From: Anaerolineales bacterium
Lineage (GTDB): Bacteria; Chloroflexota; Anaerolineae; Anaerolineales; Villigracilaceae
DNA length: 64,000 bases
Direction of reading: 5' to 3'
Assembly: GCA_030583885.1 (NCBI GenBank)
Contig: CP129480.1
Location: 1,550,001 to 1,614,000 of the forward strand
Position 1 is the stretch's first letter. Each line of letters begins with the position of its first letter. This document shows positions 29,815-38,917 of the stretch, piece by piece. Made by a program: the position numbers and the translations under genes. The notes under the pieces are model-generated. The model saw only the letters and a program-made list of their open reading frames with translations, did not search any database and had not been told where the DNA came from.

Positions 29815-32800
29815 GATTTGTTCTCCTCGCTGCCGTTGTCTTTTCCATAGTGCATGGACGCCATTTGCTGGTACAGGGTCCAGCGCGCCTTGGCATCCTG
29901 CTGGGCTTCCTTCATCAATTGTTCCGCGCGGGATTCATCCATTTGTGTGAGCATCTTGTAGCGGGTCTCATTATAAGCATATTGTGAGATCGGAATGCTG
30001 GGTTCCTTGGATTCGATCACCAGCGGATTTTGTCCCTGCTCCATAAGGCGCGGATCGTAGCGATACATCGGCCAGTGACCGGATTGCACCGCAAGCTTTT
30101 GCTGTTCGAGACCCTTGGCCATGTCGTACCCGTGCGCAATACAGTGGCTGTAGGCGATGATGAGCGAAGGTCCGTCATACGCTTCGGCTTCGAGTATGGC
30201 TTTCAGCGTTTGCTGGTCGTTCGCACCCATGGCGATGCGCGCAACATAAACATAGCCGTAGGACATGGCAATCAGGCCGAGGTCCTTCTTCGGCATGCCC
30301 TTGCCGCCCATGGCGAATTTGGCGACTGCCGCGCGCGGGGTGGCTTTGCTCGCCTGTCCGCCGGTGTTGGAATACACCTCCGTATCCAGCACCAGAATAT
30401 TGACATTCCTGCCGCTTGCCAGCACATGATCCAAACCGCCGTAGCCGATGTCGTATGCCCAGCCGTCGCCGCCGATGATCCACACGGATTTCCTGACGAG
30501 GCTGTCCGCCACGCTGACCAGGTCCTTTGCACGGGTATCGCTGGATTTTGCGAGTTTCTTCTTTAATTCTTCCACGCGTTCGCGCTGTGTCTGAAAGCCC
30601 GTTTCATCACTCTGATCTGCGTTTGCAATTGCATTCACCAGGTCCGCGCCAAGCTCCTTCTCAAAGCTGTTGAGCAGTTCAAGCGCGTATTCATTTTGCT
30701 TGTCGATGGTCAGGCGCATGCCCAGGCCGAATTCCGCATTGTCTTCAAACAGCGAGTTCGACCATGCCGGCCCGCGTCCCTTTGCGTCCACAGCCCAGGG
30801 TGTGGTGGGGAGGTTTCCGCCATAAATGGAGGAACAGCCTGTTGCATTTGCTATCACGGAGCGGTCACCAAAGAGCTGCGAGACCAATTTTACATACGGC
30901 GTTTCGCCGCATCCCGCACACGCACCGCTGAACTCAAATAACGGTCGCAGCAGTTGTGAATTTTTGATCGTCGAAGGATTGAACAATTTGCGGTCAAGGT
31001 CTGGAATGCTCATGAAGAAATCCCAGTTCTCCGCTTCGCTTTCACGCAGGGGCGGCTGGGGTTCCATGTTGATGGCGCGCCGCCCGACGGCGCGCTTATC
31101 CTTCACAGGGCAGACTTCCACACACAGGGTGCAACCCGTGCAATCCTCGGGCGCAACCTGTAACGTGTATGCCATGCCTTCGGAGAATTCCTTGAACTTG
31201 GACTGTGTGTGCTTGAATGTTTTTGGTGCATTTGCGATCAATTTTTCATCATAAACTTTGTGCCGAATGACCGCGTGCGGACAGACCATTACACATTTGC
31301 CGCATTGGATGCACAAATCCGCCTCCCACACGGGAATATGGAGCGCAATATTGCGCTTTTCCCATTGTGTGGTGCCAAGCGGATACGTCCCGTCCACAGG
31401 CATGGCGGAGACGGGCAGATTATCACCATCGAAGCTGATCATTGGTGCCAGCACATTTTTGACGAACTCCGGCGCTTCACCCGGGACCGCGGCACGACGC
31501 GTCAACTTCGACGTTACCTTCGCCGGGACCTTGACCTCATGAAGATTCGCAATGGTTGCATCGACCGCCTCGAAATTCTTTTTTACCACGGCTTCACCGC
31601 GTTTGCCGTAGGTCTTTTCGATGGCGCGCTTGATCTCTTCAATGGCCTGCCCGCGAGGCAGCACGCCGGAGATGGCGAAGAACGCCGTCTGCATGATGGT
31701 GTTGACGCGCTGTCCCATACCTGTCTTTTCCGCCACTTCGTAGCCGTTGATGACATGGAACTTGAGCTTCTTCTTGATGATTGCGGATTGCACTTCCTGC
31801 GGTAATGTGTCCCAGACCTCATCCCTGTCTGACAGGCTGTTGAGCAGGAAGACCGCGCCTTCCGCGGCATATTTCAACATGTCAAATCTTTCAAGGAAAC
31901 TGAATTGGTGGCAGGCCACGAAATTCGCCTGATTTGGCTCGATGAGATAGGGGGCCAGGATCGGTTTAGGACCAAAGCGCAGGTGGGAGATGGTCATCTG
32001 GCCTGATTTCTTCGAGTCGTACACAAAATAGCCCTGTGCAAAATTATCGGTCTCTTCACCGATGATCTTGATCGAGTTCTTGTTCGCGCCCACGGTGCCG
32101 TCCGAGCCGAGACCGAAGAACACGCAGCGCACAGTTTCGGGATGCTCAATGGAGAAGGAGGCGTCCACTTCGAGACTGGTATGGGAGACATCGTCGTTGA
32201 TCCCGACGGTGAAATGATTCTTGGGTTCGGGCTTGTTCAATTCATCCAGTGTGGCTTTGACCATGGCAGGGGTGAATTCCTTGGAGGAAAGTCCATAGCG
32301 CCCGCCAATGACTTTCACCCCGTCACGCTTTCCCTCGACCAGCGCATTCACGATATCCAGATAAAGCGGCTCGCCCATGGAGCCGGGTTCCTTGGTGCGG
32401 TCCAGAACGGTGATGCTTTTGACCGATTTGGGCAGTGCTTTTATGAAATGATCCACAGAGAAGGGACGGTACAACCGTACACGCATCACACCAACCTTCT
32501 CGCCTTTTTCTGCCATGTAATTGACGGTCGCTTCGGCTGTCTCGCCGCCGGAACCCATGATAATTACAATACGCTCCGCCTTGGGGTGGCCCGCGTAATC
32601 GAACAGGTTGTAGTGCCTGCCGGTGACTTTCGCAAACTTGTCCATCATTTCCTGCACGATGGCGGGGGTTTCCGCATAGAATGGGTTGACCGTCTCCCGC
32701 GCCTGGAAGTAGACATCAGGATTCTGGGCGGTGCCGCGCAGAACGGGATGTTCGGGGTTGAGTCCGCGTGCGCGATGGGCACGAATCAGGTCCTCGTCAA

Positions 32801-33383
32801 GCAGGAGGCGCAGTTCGTCATCTGTCAGTTGGAAGATCTTGGCGACCTCGTGCGAAGTCCTGAATCCATCAAAGAAATGCAGGAAGGGGATGCGTGATTT
32901 GAGGGTGGCGGTCTGGGAGATGGCGGCGAAATCGTGCGCCTCCTGCACCGAACCGGAGCCGAGCAAAGCCCAGCCTGTTTGGCGGACAGCCATTACATCC
33001 TGATGGTCGCCGAAGATGGAAAGACCCTGCGCAGCCAGAGAGCGGGCCGCAACATGGAAGACGGTACTGGTGAGCTCCCCCGCGATCTTGTACATGTTGG
33101 GGATCATCAACAATAAACCCTGCGAGGCGGTGAAGGTGGTGGTGAGCGCGCCTGTCTGCAGCGCGCCGTGGACCGCGCCAGCCGCACCGCCTTCAGACTG
33201 CATCTCGATCACTGCAGGGATCGTGCCCCAAAGGTTCTTTTTTCCCTTGGAGGTCCATTCATCCGCGAATTCGCCCATGGCGGAGGAGGGGGTGATTGGG
33301 TAAATGGCGATCACCTCGCTGAGTCGATGGGCAACGGAGGCTGTGGCTTCGTTGCCGTCGATCGTAACGACATTTTTATTCAT
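29811..33383 (-). CDS. nifJ: Pyruvate:ferredoxin (flavodoxin) oxidoreductase
   Basis: The protein is 1190 residues from ATG 33383 (AAGGAG nine bases upstream), the length of single-chain PFOR. Domain order: pyrimidine-binding domain with YPITPSSAMGE, transketolase C-like domain, gamma domain, then two [4Fe-4S] motifs (CIQCGKCVMVCPHAV and CTGCTLCVEVCPVKD). The C-terminal TPP domain carries a third cluster (CAGCGETPYVKL, ATGCSSIYGG), GGDGWAYDIGYGG and NTGGQASKATPRAAVAKFA. It converts pyruvate and CoA to acetyl-CoA, CO2 and reduced ferredoxin, and marks anaerobic metabolism. Confidence 0.97.
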   Translation of the reverse strand: MNKNVVTIDGNEATASVAHRLSEVIAIYPITPSSAMGEFADEWTSKGKKNLWGTIPAVIEMQSEGGAAGAVHGALQTGALTTTFTASQGLLLMIPNMYKIAGELTSTVFHVAARSLAAQGLSIFGDHQDVMAVRQTGWALLGSGSVQEAHDFAAISQTATLKSRIPFLHFFDGFRTSHEVAKIFQLTDDELRLLLDEDLIRAHRARGLNPEHPVLRGTAQNPDVYFQARETVNPFYAETPAIVQEMMDKFAKVTGRHYNLFDYAGHPKAERIVIIMGSGGETAEATVNYMAEKGEKVGVMRVRLYRPFSVDHFIKALPKSVKSITVLDRTKEPGSMGEPLYLDIVNALVEGKRDGVKVIGGRYGLSSKEFTPAMVKATLDELNKPEPKNHFTVGINDDVSHTSLEVDASFSIEHPETVRCVFFGLGSDGTVGANKNSIKIIGEETDNFAQGYFVYDSKKSGQMTISHLRFGPKPILAPYLIEPNQANFVACHQFSFLERFDMLKYAAEGAVFLLNSLSDRDEVWDTLPQEVQSAIIKKKLKFHVINGYEVAEKTGMGQRVNTIMQTAFFAISGVLPRGQAIEEIKRAIEKTYGKRGEAVVKKNFEAVDATIANLHEVKVPAKVTSKLTRRAAVPGEAPEFVKNVLAPMISFDGDNLPVSAMPVDGTYPLGTTQWEKRNIALHIPVWEADLCIQCGKCVMVCPHAVIRHKVYDEKLIANAPKTFKHTQSKFKEFSEGMAYTLQVAPEDCTGCTLCVEVCPVKDKRAVGRRAINMEPQPPLRESEAENWDFFMSIPDLDRKLFNPSTIKNSQLLRPLFEFSGACAGCGETPYVKLVSQLFGDRSVIANATGCSSIYGGNLPTTPWAVDAKGRGPAWSNSLFEDNAEFGLGMRLTIDKQNEYALELLNSFEKELGADLVNAIANADQSDETGFQTQRERVEELKKKLAKSSDTRAKDLVSVADSLVRKSVWIIGGDGWAYDIGYGGLDHVLASGRNVNILVLDTEVYSNTGGQASKATPRAAVAKFAMGGKGMPKKDLGLIAMSYGYVYVARIAMGANDQQTLKAILEAEAYDGPSLIIAYSHCIAHGYDMAKGLEQQKLAVQSGHWPMYRYDPRLMEQGQNPLVIESKEPSIPISQYAYNETRYKMLTQMDESRAEQLMKEAQQDAKARWTLYQQMASMHYGKDNGSEENKS

Positions 33384-33556
33384 GCTTGCTCCTTTGAGAA
33401 CAGGTTCATGACCTGATATTTCTTCAAAGTACAAGTGTATCCCCGTTACCCCTTGAAGGTTAGTTATGTTCAGCTTAAATATGCGTGCCTGTTGTCATAT
33501 TTTGGACAAGTTTTGTGGGAATAGAAATATCCCGTAAAGTAGGAACTTTTTTGAAA
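33384..33556. other. Intergenic region upstream of nifJ
   Basis: The region is AT-rich and contains several -10-like words on the minus strand, but no promoter I could assign with confidence. No gene is present. Confidence 0.4.
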
Positions 33557-34480
33557 TTACACCTTTTTGAAGGCTGGCAAATACCGCCAAACCTGAACGA
33601 TTAACACTCCCGCCCCGACCAGGCAAAGTCCGATGATTTGCCTGCTCCCAAGCGGCTCATCCAAAAACACCCATGCCAGGATCGCGATCTGCGGAAGCAT
33701 CGTCCCGTTGATGATGCTGGATTCGACGGCAGTTAATGTTTGCAGCGATTTGTTCCACAGCGTGAAGGCGAAGGCGGTATTGACCACTGCCATCCAGCCG
33801 ATGATGCCCCACTGCTGCAAGGTGAGCACGCCGACGCCCTGCGTGGCAAGTCCGCTGACCAACATTAAGACGCCTCCGACTCCCATACTGATGGTGGTGA
33901 CCAAAATGGGATGCAGTCCATTCTGTGAGTTGATCTTTCTTCCTAGGATGGATGCCGCTGAGTTTGCCGTTACCCCGACGAATGCCGCAAGTAAACCAGA
34001 AAGAAGTACGCCATTGACAGAGAGCGGAAAAAAGTAGGCTAGCGCGCCCGCGATGGAGAGAAATATCCCGCCCCATTGCAGGAGGGAGGTCCGCTCGTGC
34101 ATGTTGAACATGCTGTAAAGTGCGACAAGGATGGGGGAGAAGTTCAAGAGCAAGGTCAACGTGGAGGCGGGCAACAGGGCAAGTCCCACAAATTGTGCAC
34201 CCTGCGCCAGGGTGTAATACACCACACCGAGAAGGACCAATTCCCCCCATTGAAATCTGGAAAGACCGCCTACGGTTTGGATGTGTTCCTTATTGAAAAG
34301 TACCAGCGGAAGCATGGATGAAAATGCAAGCGTGTATCTTAATCCAGCAAATGTAATGGGCGGCAGGTCGGCTTTCAGCCCGATCTTGATCAGCACCCAG
34401 GAAGTTGACCATAGCATGGTTACGAATACGGCTGTCGAAACCGCAGCAAGATGTTTTTTGTTTTTCCTGGTTGCCTGCAT
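33557..34480 (-). CDS. DMT-superfamily permease (EamA family)
   Basis: This 307-residue protein has ten hydrophobic segments arranged as two EamA repeats (first with LWSTSWVLIKIGLKADLPPITFAGLRY, second with LLSGLLAAFVGVTANSAASILGRKI and EPLGSRQIIGLCLVGAGVLIV). It is a drug/metabolite transporter of unknown substrate. The NUDIX gene ends ten bases upstream on the same strand, so the two are probably cotranscribed. Confidence 0.85.
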   Translation of the reverse strand: MQATRKNKKHLAAVSTAVFVTMLWSTSWVLIKIGLKADLPPITFAGLRYTLAFSSMLPLVLFNKEHIQTVGGLSRFQWGELVLLGVVYYTLAQGAQFVGLALLPASTLTLLLNFSPILVALYSMFNMHERTSLLQWGGIFLSIAGALAYFFPLSVNGVLLSGLLAAFVGVTANSAASILGRKINSQNGLHPILVTTISMGVGGVLMLVSGLATQGVGVLTLQQWGIIGWMAVVNTAFAFTLWNKSLQTLTAVESSIINGTMLPQIAILAWVFLDEPLGSRQIIGLCLVGAGVLIVQVWRYLPAFKKV

Positions 34481-34490
34481 GCAGAGCCCG

Positions 34491-35033
34491 TCATGATTTC
34501 ATGTATTCGACCAGATACGGCCTCGCCAGCAGCAACGCCGCCAGGGATTTGGCATCCGGCATCTCGCCGTGCTCCGCCATGGCAATGGCCTCTTTCACGG
34601 ATATTTTTTCAATGGACAAAAACTCGTCGTCATCCGCTTTAAGCGGATTGTGCTTCAAGTCTGTTGCCAGAAACACTCCCATGAATTCCGTGGAATATCC
34701 GGGCGCGAGATAAAACTCACCGACTTTCCTGAGTGTGCCAGCCTGCATGCCCGTCTCTTCGCGGATCTCTCTTGCCGCGCATTCTTCAAACGGCTCGTTG
34801 CCGTCACGTGTACCGGCCGGCAGTTCGAGCAGATCCATGCCCGCCGCATGGCGGTATTGACGCACAAAGAGCAGGTTGCCTTCACCGTCAATCGGGATGA
34901 TGATGACCGAGCCGCCGTGCTCCACGATGTCAAATTTTGTCTCGCGTCCGTCGGGTGTTTTCATATGGTCGCGGCGGATGGTGAAGGCGCGTCCCTTTAA
35001 TAGGGTTTCAGAATGAAGCAATTCAAATGGCAT
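34491..35033 (-). CDS. NUDIX hydrolase, ADP-ribose pyrophosphatase type
   Basis: The 180-residue protein has the Nudix box G-x5-E-x7-RE-x2-EE-x-G (GTRDGNEPFEECAAREIREE, then TGM). A following tyrosine/proline-rich loop AGKVGEFYLAPGYSTEF resembles the ADPRase signature, where a Pro lies about 16 residues after the box. It would cleave ADP-ribose to AMP and ribose 5-phosphate. The upstream neighbour on this strand is a LysM lipoprotein, separated by a terminator. Confidence 0.85.
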   Translation of the reverse strand: MPFELLHSETLLKGRAFTIRRDHMKTPDGRETKFDIVEHGGSVIIIPIDGEGNLLFVRQYRHAAGMDLLELPAGTRDGNEPFEECAAREIREETGMQAGTLRKVGEFYLAPGYSTEFMGVFLATDLKHNPLKADDDEFLSIEKISVKEAIAMAEHGEMPDAKSLAALLLARPYLVEYMKS

Positions 35034-35058
35034 GGCGGTTTCCTTTGAGCTCTTAAAG

Positions 35059-35090
35059 AAAAAACCCAGGTCAAACGCCTGGGCTTTTAT
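35059..35090 (-). terminator. Terminator of the LysM lipoprotein gene
   Basis: On the minus strand the stem GCCCAGGC/ACCTGGG (loop GTTTG) is followed by T6. It ends the gene at 35102. Confidence 0.75.
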
Positions 35091-35101
35091 TATTTATGTT
35101 C

Positions 35102-35827
35102 CTACGGTATTCGCAGCTGCTGCCCGGCGGTCAATTTCGCAGAGATAGCAATGCTGTTTTCCGCGGCGATGACGGCCGGGTCCACATCACCGAATTTACA
35201 GGCCACCCCATAAACGGTTTCATCCCCGGAAAGGACCGTATACGTGGTGGGATGCGGGGCGAGGGCTCGATTTCCAGGGAAGTTCCCGCTTTGCGGGATC
35301 GTTAAGACCGTTCCAGTTACCAGACTGTTTGCCTGTGCGCTGGTCAGGCCGCTGAGTGAAAGCAGCGTAGCAGGGTCCACATTGAAACGGCGTGCAATGC
35401 AGTATGGGAACTCGCCTTTTTGCAGGGTATAGGTCGCGGGACGCACACCGGGAATGGATGTCGCGGCGGGGATGGCGGTATCAGCCGCGGCTGCAGCGCC
35501 AGGTTCCGCATTGGTGGGCGTGCTGATCAGGTCAGGTGTTGGCGTTTCACTTTCATTTTCATTGGCATCTGGAGTAACCTCTGTACCTTCCGCGGCCGGG
35601 TCGCCGCCCGCCGCCGAAGTCTGTGCTGCGGCAGTCTGTTTTGCAAACTCCTCGATCATGGCCATCGGGTTTTCAACAGAGGGGAAGGGTGAAACAAATA
35701 ACCCCTCCGGCAGTAAGGTCGGCGTTGCAGCAGGTGCGGAAGACAGGGACTGCGTGCAGGAAGAGACCAACATGGTTGATACCACAAGAATGAAGACTGC
35801 CAGCAAACCGCGTTGTTTTTTATTCAT
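35102..35827 (-). CDS. LysM-domain lipoprotein
   Basis: The protein is 241 residues from ATG 35827 (CGAGGAGA upstream). The signal peptide is a lipoprotein type, ending in the lipobox VSSC near residue 24. A Thr/Ala/Pro/Glu-rich linker follows, then two LysM modules: TYTLQKGEFPYCIARRFNVDPATLLSLSGL...GTVLTIP and TYTVLSGDETVYGVACKFGDVDPAVIAAEN...GQQLRIP. LysM binds N-acetylglucosamine chains, so the protein should tie the membrane to a cell-wall glycan. Confidence 0.88.
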   Translation of the reverse strand: MNKKQRGLLAVFILVVSTMLVSSCTQSLSSAPAATPTLLPEGLFVSPFPSVENPMAMIEEFAKQTAAAQTSAAGGDPAAEGTEVTPDANENESETPTPDLISTPTNAEPGAAAAADTAIPAATSIPGVRPATYTLQKGEFPYCIARRFNVDPATLLSLSGLTSAQANSLVTGTVLTIPQSGNFPGNRALAPHPTTYTVLSGDETVYGVACKFGDVDPAVIAAENSIAISAKLTAGQQLRIP

Positions 35828-35889
35828 GGATTCTCCTCGTTCAACATAGGATGGTAGCACATCAGGTTTAAAGCGTCAAGCCGTGCAAG

Positions 35890-37869
35890 TCAGGAATTGC
35901 AGTCGAATGACAACAAAATCTGATCGATCTGAGCCTCGCTTCCGGCTGGACCTCGTGCCTGCACCTGTTCCCAGACAGCACACACACCTCTGCGGGTTCT
36001 GGCATCCTTTTCCAGCATCGCAATGGACAGGTCCTGTGCGGTTTTAAGATCGCCTGTCAACGCGTAGGCTTCGATGAACACCAGCCATTCGTTCGGATCC
36101 TGCGGCTTGTAGCCCAGCGACATGGCTTGATTCCCAAGTAATACGACCTGTTCGTAATCCTTGTTTTGTTGGGCGAGTTCCGCTTTTGTAAAGAAGAAGC
36201 ACCATTCATGCTCTGGTTCGGGGAAGAAGACAGGAACGGCTGGATTGGCTGTTTCGGTGATGATGCGTGACACGTCGGACAGCGGGATGGCTTGGGTTAG
36301 CACAGTGGGCTGACGTGAATAGATTAGCGCGTCGCCGCGGCCCGGGTCGAGCACGCGCAGGCATCCGTCCCGCGGCATGAAGAGAACCACCGCGCTGGAT
36401 GTGGAACCGTTGAAGTTTACCGTGCGGTATGTATAGTTGATGTCAATTCCCTTTTCGAGTGCAGGCAGGGTGACCCCGCCAATCCGCTTTTCGGTGTACA
36501 GCAGGAGGTAGGGCAGATTGGAACGGGTATATTCGGGTACGTACATCCAGTTGATGGGAGCTGTGAAGGAATTATCGGTTTCGTAGTCTATGGGCATTTG
36601 GTGGGTGAGCAGAAGGGTATTCGGCTCCAGGGCAGGGATGCGCCACGCCATCTGCCAGTAGATTTCACCCTGCTTTTTCCAGTCGCGGCGGAAGATATTG
36701 GCGTTGAAGAATTGCTGTCCGATGCCGAGGGCGATGACGAGAGCGAAGGCTATCGTCCGCGCGCGCGGATTTTTTATCAGCAGTTCGAGCAGACCGAGCA
36801 GGAAGACTGTCCCGCCGATCATCATCGAGACCATGAAGCGGTCATAGGACGATTGCAACGTCAACGGGAGACCTGCCGCGAGGGTAGGCAGACGCCCCAG
36901 CAGAATGCCGATGACGCCGATGCCCATCAGCGAGAGCGCGAAGGGAACGTCACGCGGCTCGGCGGGCGCGGCGCGGGCCAGGTAGGGGATGAGGAAAAAG
37001 ATGGAGAGGGCAACCAGACCCAACGTCAGGAGCGAAGCGGGCGCGGGCAGCGAGGTGAAGGTCAGCACGAGGACCTGTCCCCAGATGTAGAGTCCTGCCT
37101 TCCAGATGGCATCCAGCGCCTGAGTCAAAAAGGGGAGGATGCTTGGCGATCCCGCGGCGGTGACTTCGTAGGAGTTGTAGGGTCCGAAGCGATAGTAGTA
37201 GAACAGCCACGCGGCGTTGAGAATCCAGATGAGTAAGTAGGGGAACCAGACTTTGAGGGATTGAGTGAAGCGTTGGATGAAACTGCCTTGAAAGAAGACG
37301 AGGAGGAAGAGCATGCGGATGCCTTCGATGCCGAAGAAATATTCGGTTGGGAAGATGCCGCATAATTGCAAAAGCAGCGCGATGACGGTGTCAGTGGGTT
37401 TGCAGGTGCGCAGGGCTTTGAAGGTGAGGCCGAAAGAGAATAGATAAAAGAGGAATGGGATGAGTTCTTGGTTGATGTGCGTGAGCGCGACCCAATGCTG
37501 GCTATAGCCTGGGAAGATGAGCATGAAGAGGGCGGCGATGAAGGCGGTGGTTTTGCGGGTAGGGAAGATTTGCGAGAACATCCACCACGCGGCAAGACCG
37601 AGCGCAAAGCGGACGACGAGTGCGAAGACCTGCCACGCCAGCGGGTGGTTGGGAATCAGGCTGGTGGTGACGTAAAAGATGGGACCGAGGAATGGGCGGA
37701 ACGGCGCGAAGGCGGGATTGAACTCGGCGGGACCGAGGAACTTGGCGATCCATGCGAAGGGCCAATCGTCCCAGTAAAAGCCTGTGACGGGGAGCAGCAG
37801 TCCGTAGGCGATGAGGGTGAGCAGGGCGAAGAGGGCGATATTATGTTTTGGGGTTGGTCGAAATTGCAT
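35890..37869 (-). CDS. Polytopic membrane protein with C-terminal TPR-like tail
   Basis: The 659-residue protein has about eleven hydrophobic helices in the first 400 residues, starting with LLTLIAYGLLLPVTGFYWDDWPFAW. The WDDWPF motif after helix 1 resembles the acidic first loop of GT-C glycosyltransferases. The last 100 residues look like two TPR helices (KAELAQQNKDYEQVVLLGNQ, AYALTGDLKTAQDLSIAMLEK). I infer a GT-C-like enzyme of the cell envelope; the sugar and acceptor are unknown. It starts seven bases after the URO-D gene and is probably cotranscribed. Confidence 0.65.
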   Translation of the reverse strand: MQFRPTPKHNIALFALLTLIAYGLLLPVTGFYWDDWPFAWIAKFLGPAEFNPAFAPFRPFLGPIFYVTTSLIPNHPLAWQVFALVVRFALGLAAWWMFSQIFPTRKTTAFIAALFMLIFPGYSQHWVALTHINQELIPFLFYLFSFGLTFKALRTCKPTDTVIALLLQLCGIFPTEYFFGIEGIRMLFLLVFFQGSFIQRFTQSLKVWFPYLLIWILNAAWLFYYYRFGPYNSYEVTAAGSPSILPFLTQALDAIWKAGLYIWGQVLVLTFTSLPAPASLLTLGLVALSIFFLIPYLARAAPAEPRDVPFALSLMGIGVIGILLGRLPTLAAGLPLTLQSSYDRFMVSMMIGGTVFLLGLLELLIKNPRARTIAFALVIALGIGQQFFNANIFRRDWKKQGEIYWQMAWRIPALEPNTLLLTHQMPIDYETDNSFTAPINWMYVPEYTRSNLPYLLLYTEKRIGGVTLPALEKGIDINYTYRTVNFNGSTSSAVVLFMPRDGCLRVLDPGRGDALIYSRQPTVLTQAIPLSDVSRIITETANPAVPVFFPEPEHEWCFFFTKAELAQQNKDYEQVVLLGNQAMSLGYKPQDPNEWLVFIEAYALTGDLKTAQDLSIAMLEKDARTRRGVCAVWEQVQARGPAGSEAQIDQILLSFDCNS

Positions 37870-37876
37870 TCGGGAA

Positions 37877-38872
37877 TTATAGTCGGATTGCTTTCAGATT
37901 TTCGGTGGGGGTTTGGACGACGAGGTCGCAGCCCGGCCAGACGGCATCCACGCCGGCCTCTTTCGCTCTTTGAACATCTTCGACCACCTCAGCCTTATCC
38001 CCCGCAGACAACGTCCTCACGGGGTCGAGATTCCCGAACAGCAAGGTGCCTTTCAACACAGCCCGCGCCGCCGTGAGATCTGTCATCTGGTCAATCGAGA
38101 CGGCATCCGCGCCGGTTTGCGTGAGCAGACTCAAGGCTGCATCCGTTTTTCCACAGACTGAAATTACACTAGGGCGGGGCAGTTCTCCCGTCAATTTTTG
38201 AAGCGCAGGCAAAATGTGACTCTCGAACGGCTTCGGTCCGATAAAGCCCGGCGAGCCGCCCATCTCATGAAGGGTGATAAAGTCCGCGCCTGCGTTGAGG
38301 TAGGCTTGCCCTACTTTTGCAAGAAAAGAGGAGAGATGAAACAGGGCGGTTGAAACCGCTTCGGGATTTTTCTTGATCTCGATGAAAACATTTTTAGGAC
38401 GGCACACATAGAGCAACAGCGTGAACGGACCGGGCAGCATCCCCGAAATAACGATGTCCTTTCCAACATCCTGCTTCACCAACTGAATGGCATCGCAAAT
38501 TAGCCTTGCTCTCCCCATCTCAAGGATCTCTGTGCTGTTTGTGTTCTCCGTGGTGATTTCTTCCGTTGACTCAAACTGTACCTTCCCTACCTGCGGAAAA
38601 CGAAACTCCTCCTCGGGATAGTAGCGCAATTCCGCGCCGAGCATCTCCGCAGGCGCACATAGATCCAGCGGCAGCGCCGCGGACGGCATCCCCGTCAGTT
38701 TGAACGTGCTCGCCGCCGCCGAGGCCATCTTGAGTGCATCCGTGCATATTTCGTTGAACGCCAGCCCTTCGCTTGCCAACCCCTCCGCCGTGACGTGAAT
38801 CAACCCGCTGAAGGCGGGTTGGGTGTCAACCTTTTTTTTTCCATGGAGAAGGGCTAGAATTTTTTCGCGCAT
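37877..38872 (-). CDS. Uroporphyrinogen-decarboxylase-family methyltransferase
   Basis: The 331-residue TIM barrel is of the URO-D/MtaA/CmuA superfamily: AALPLDLCAPAEMLGAE, ISGMLPGPFTLLLYV, ITLHEMGGSPGFIGPKPF, VISVCGKTDAALSLL and GNLDPVRTLSAG. The conserved HE, C and D/N pattern of zinc-dependent methyl transfer from corrinoid to thiol is suggested by H/E near 205 and C in SVCGK. A true HemE is unlikely because the HemE Arg-rich N-terminus is absent. An odd in-frame segment EEITTENTNSTEILEMG lies near residue 105. The start ATG 38872 has no strong ribosome site; a 9-base T run is in the gene start. Confidence 0.78.
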   Translation of the reverse strand: MREKILALLHGKKKVDTQPAFSGLIHVTAEGLASEGLAFNEICTDALKMASAAASTFKLTGMPSAALPLDLCAPAEMLGAELRYYPEEEFRFPQVGKVQFESTEEITTENTNSTEILEMGRARLICDAIQLVKQDVGKDIVISGMLPGPFTLLLYVCRPKNVFIEIKKNPEAVSTALFHLSSFLAKVGQAYLNAGADFITLHEMGGSPGFIGPKPFESHILPALQKLTGELPRPSVISVCGKTDAALSLLTQTGADAVSIDQMTDLTAARAVLKGTLLFGNLDPVRTLSAGDKAEVVEDVQRAKEAGVDAVWPGCDLVVQTPTENLKAIRL

Positions 38873-38884
38873 TGCATTAAATCC

Positions 38885-38913
38885 GTAGGGGCGGAGCGAC
38901 GCTCCGCCCCTAC
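38885..38913. repeat. GTAGGGGC palindrome, copy 1
   Basis: A perfect palindrome of 14 + 1 + 14 bases: GTAGGGGCGGAGCG, A, CGCTCCGCCCCTAC. It lies in the 45-base gap between two genes of the one-carbon operon. Confidence 0.9.
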
Positions 38914-38917
38914 CTTA

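Noticed and set aside
37877..38872. HemE (uroporphyrinogen decarboxylase) for haem synthesis
   Set aside because: The HemE N-terminal Arg motif is absent and the neighbours are methyl-transfer genes, so a methyltransferase is more likely.
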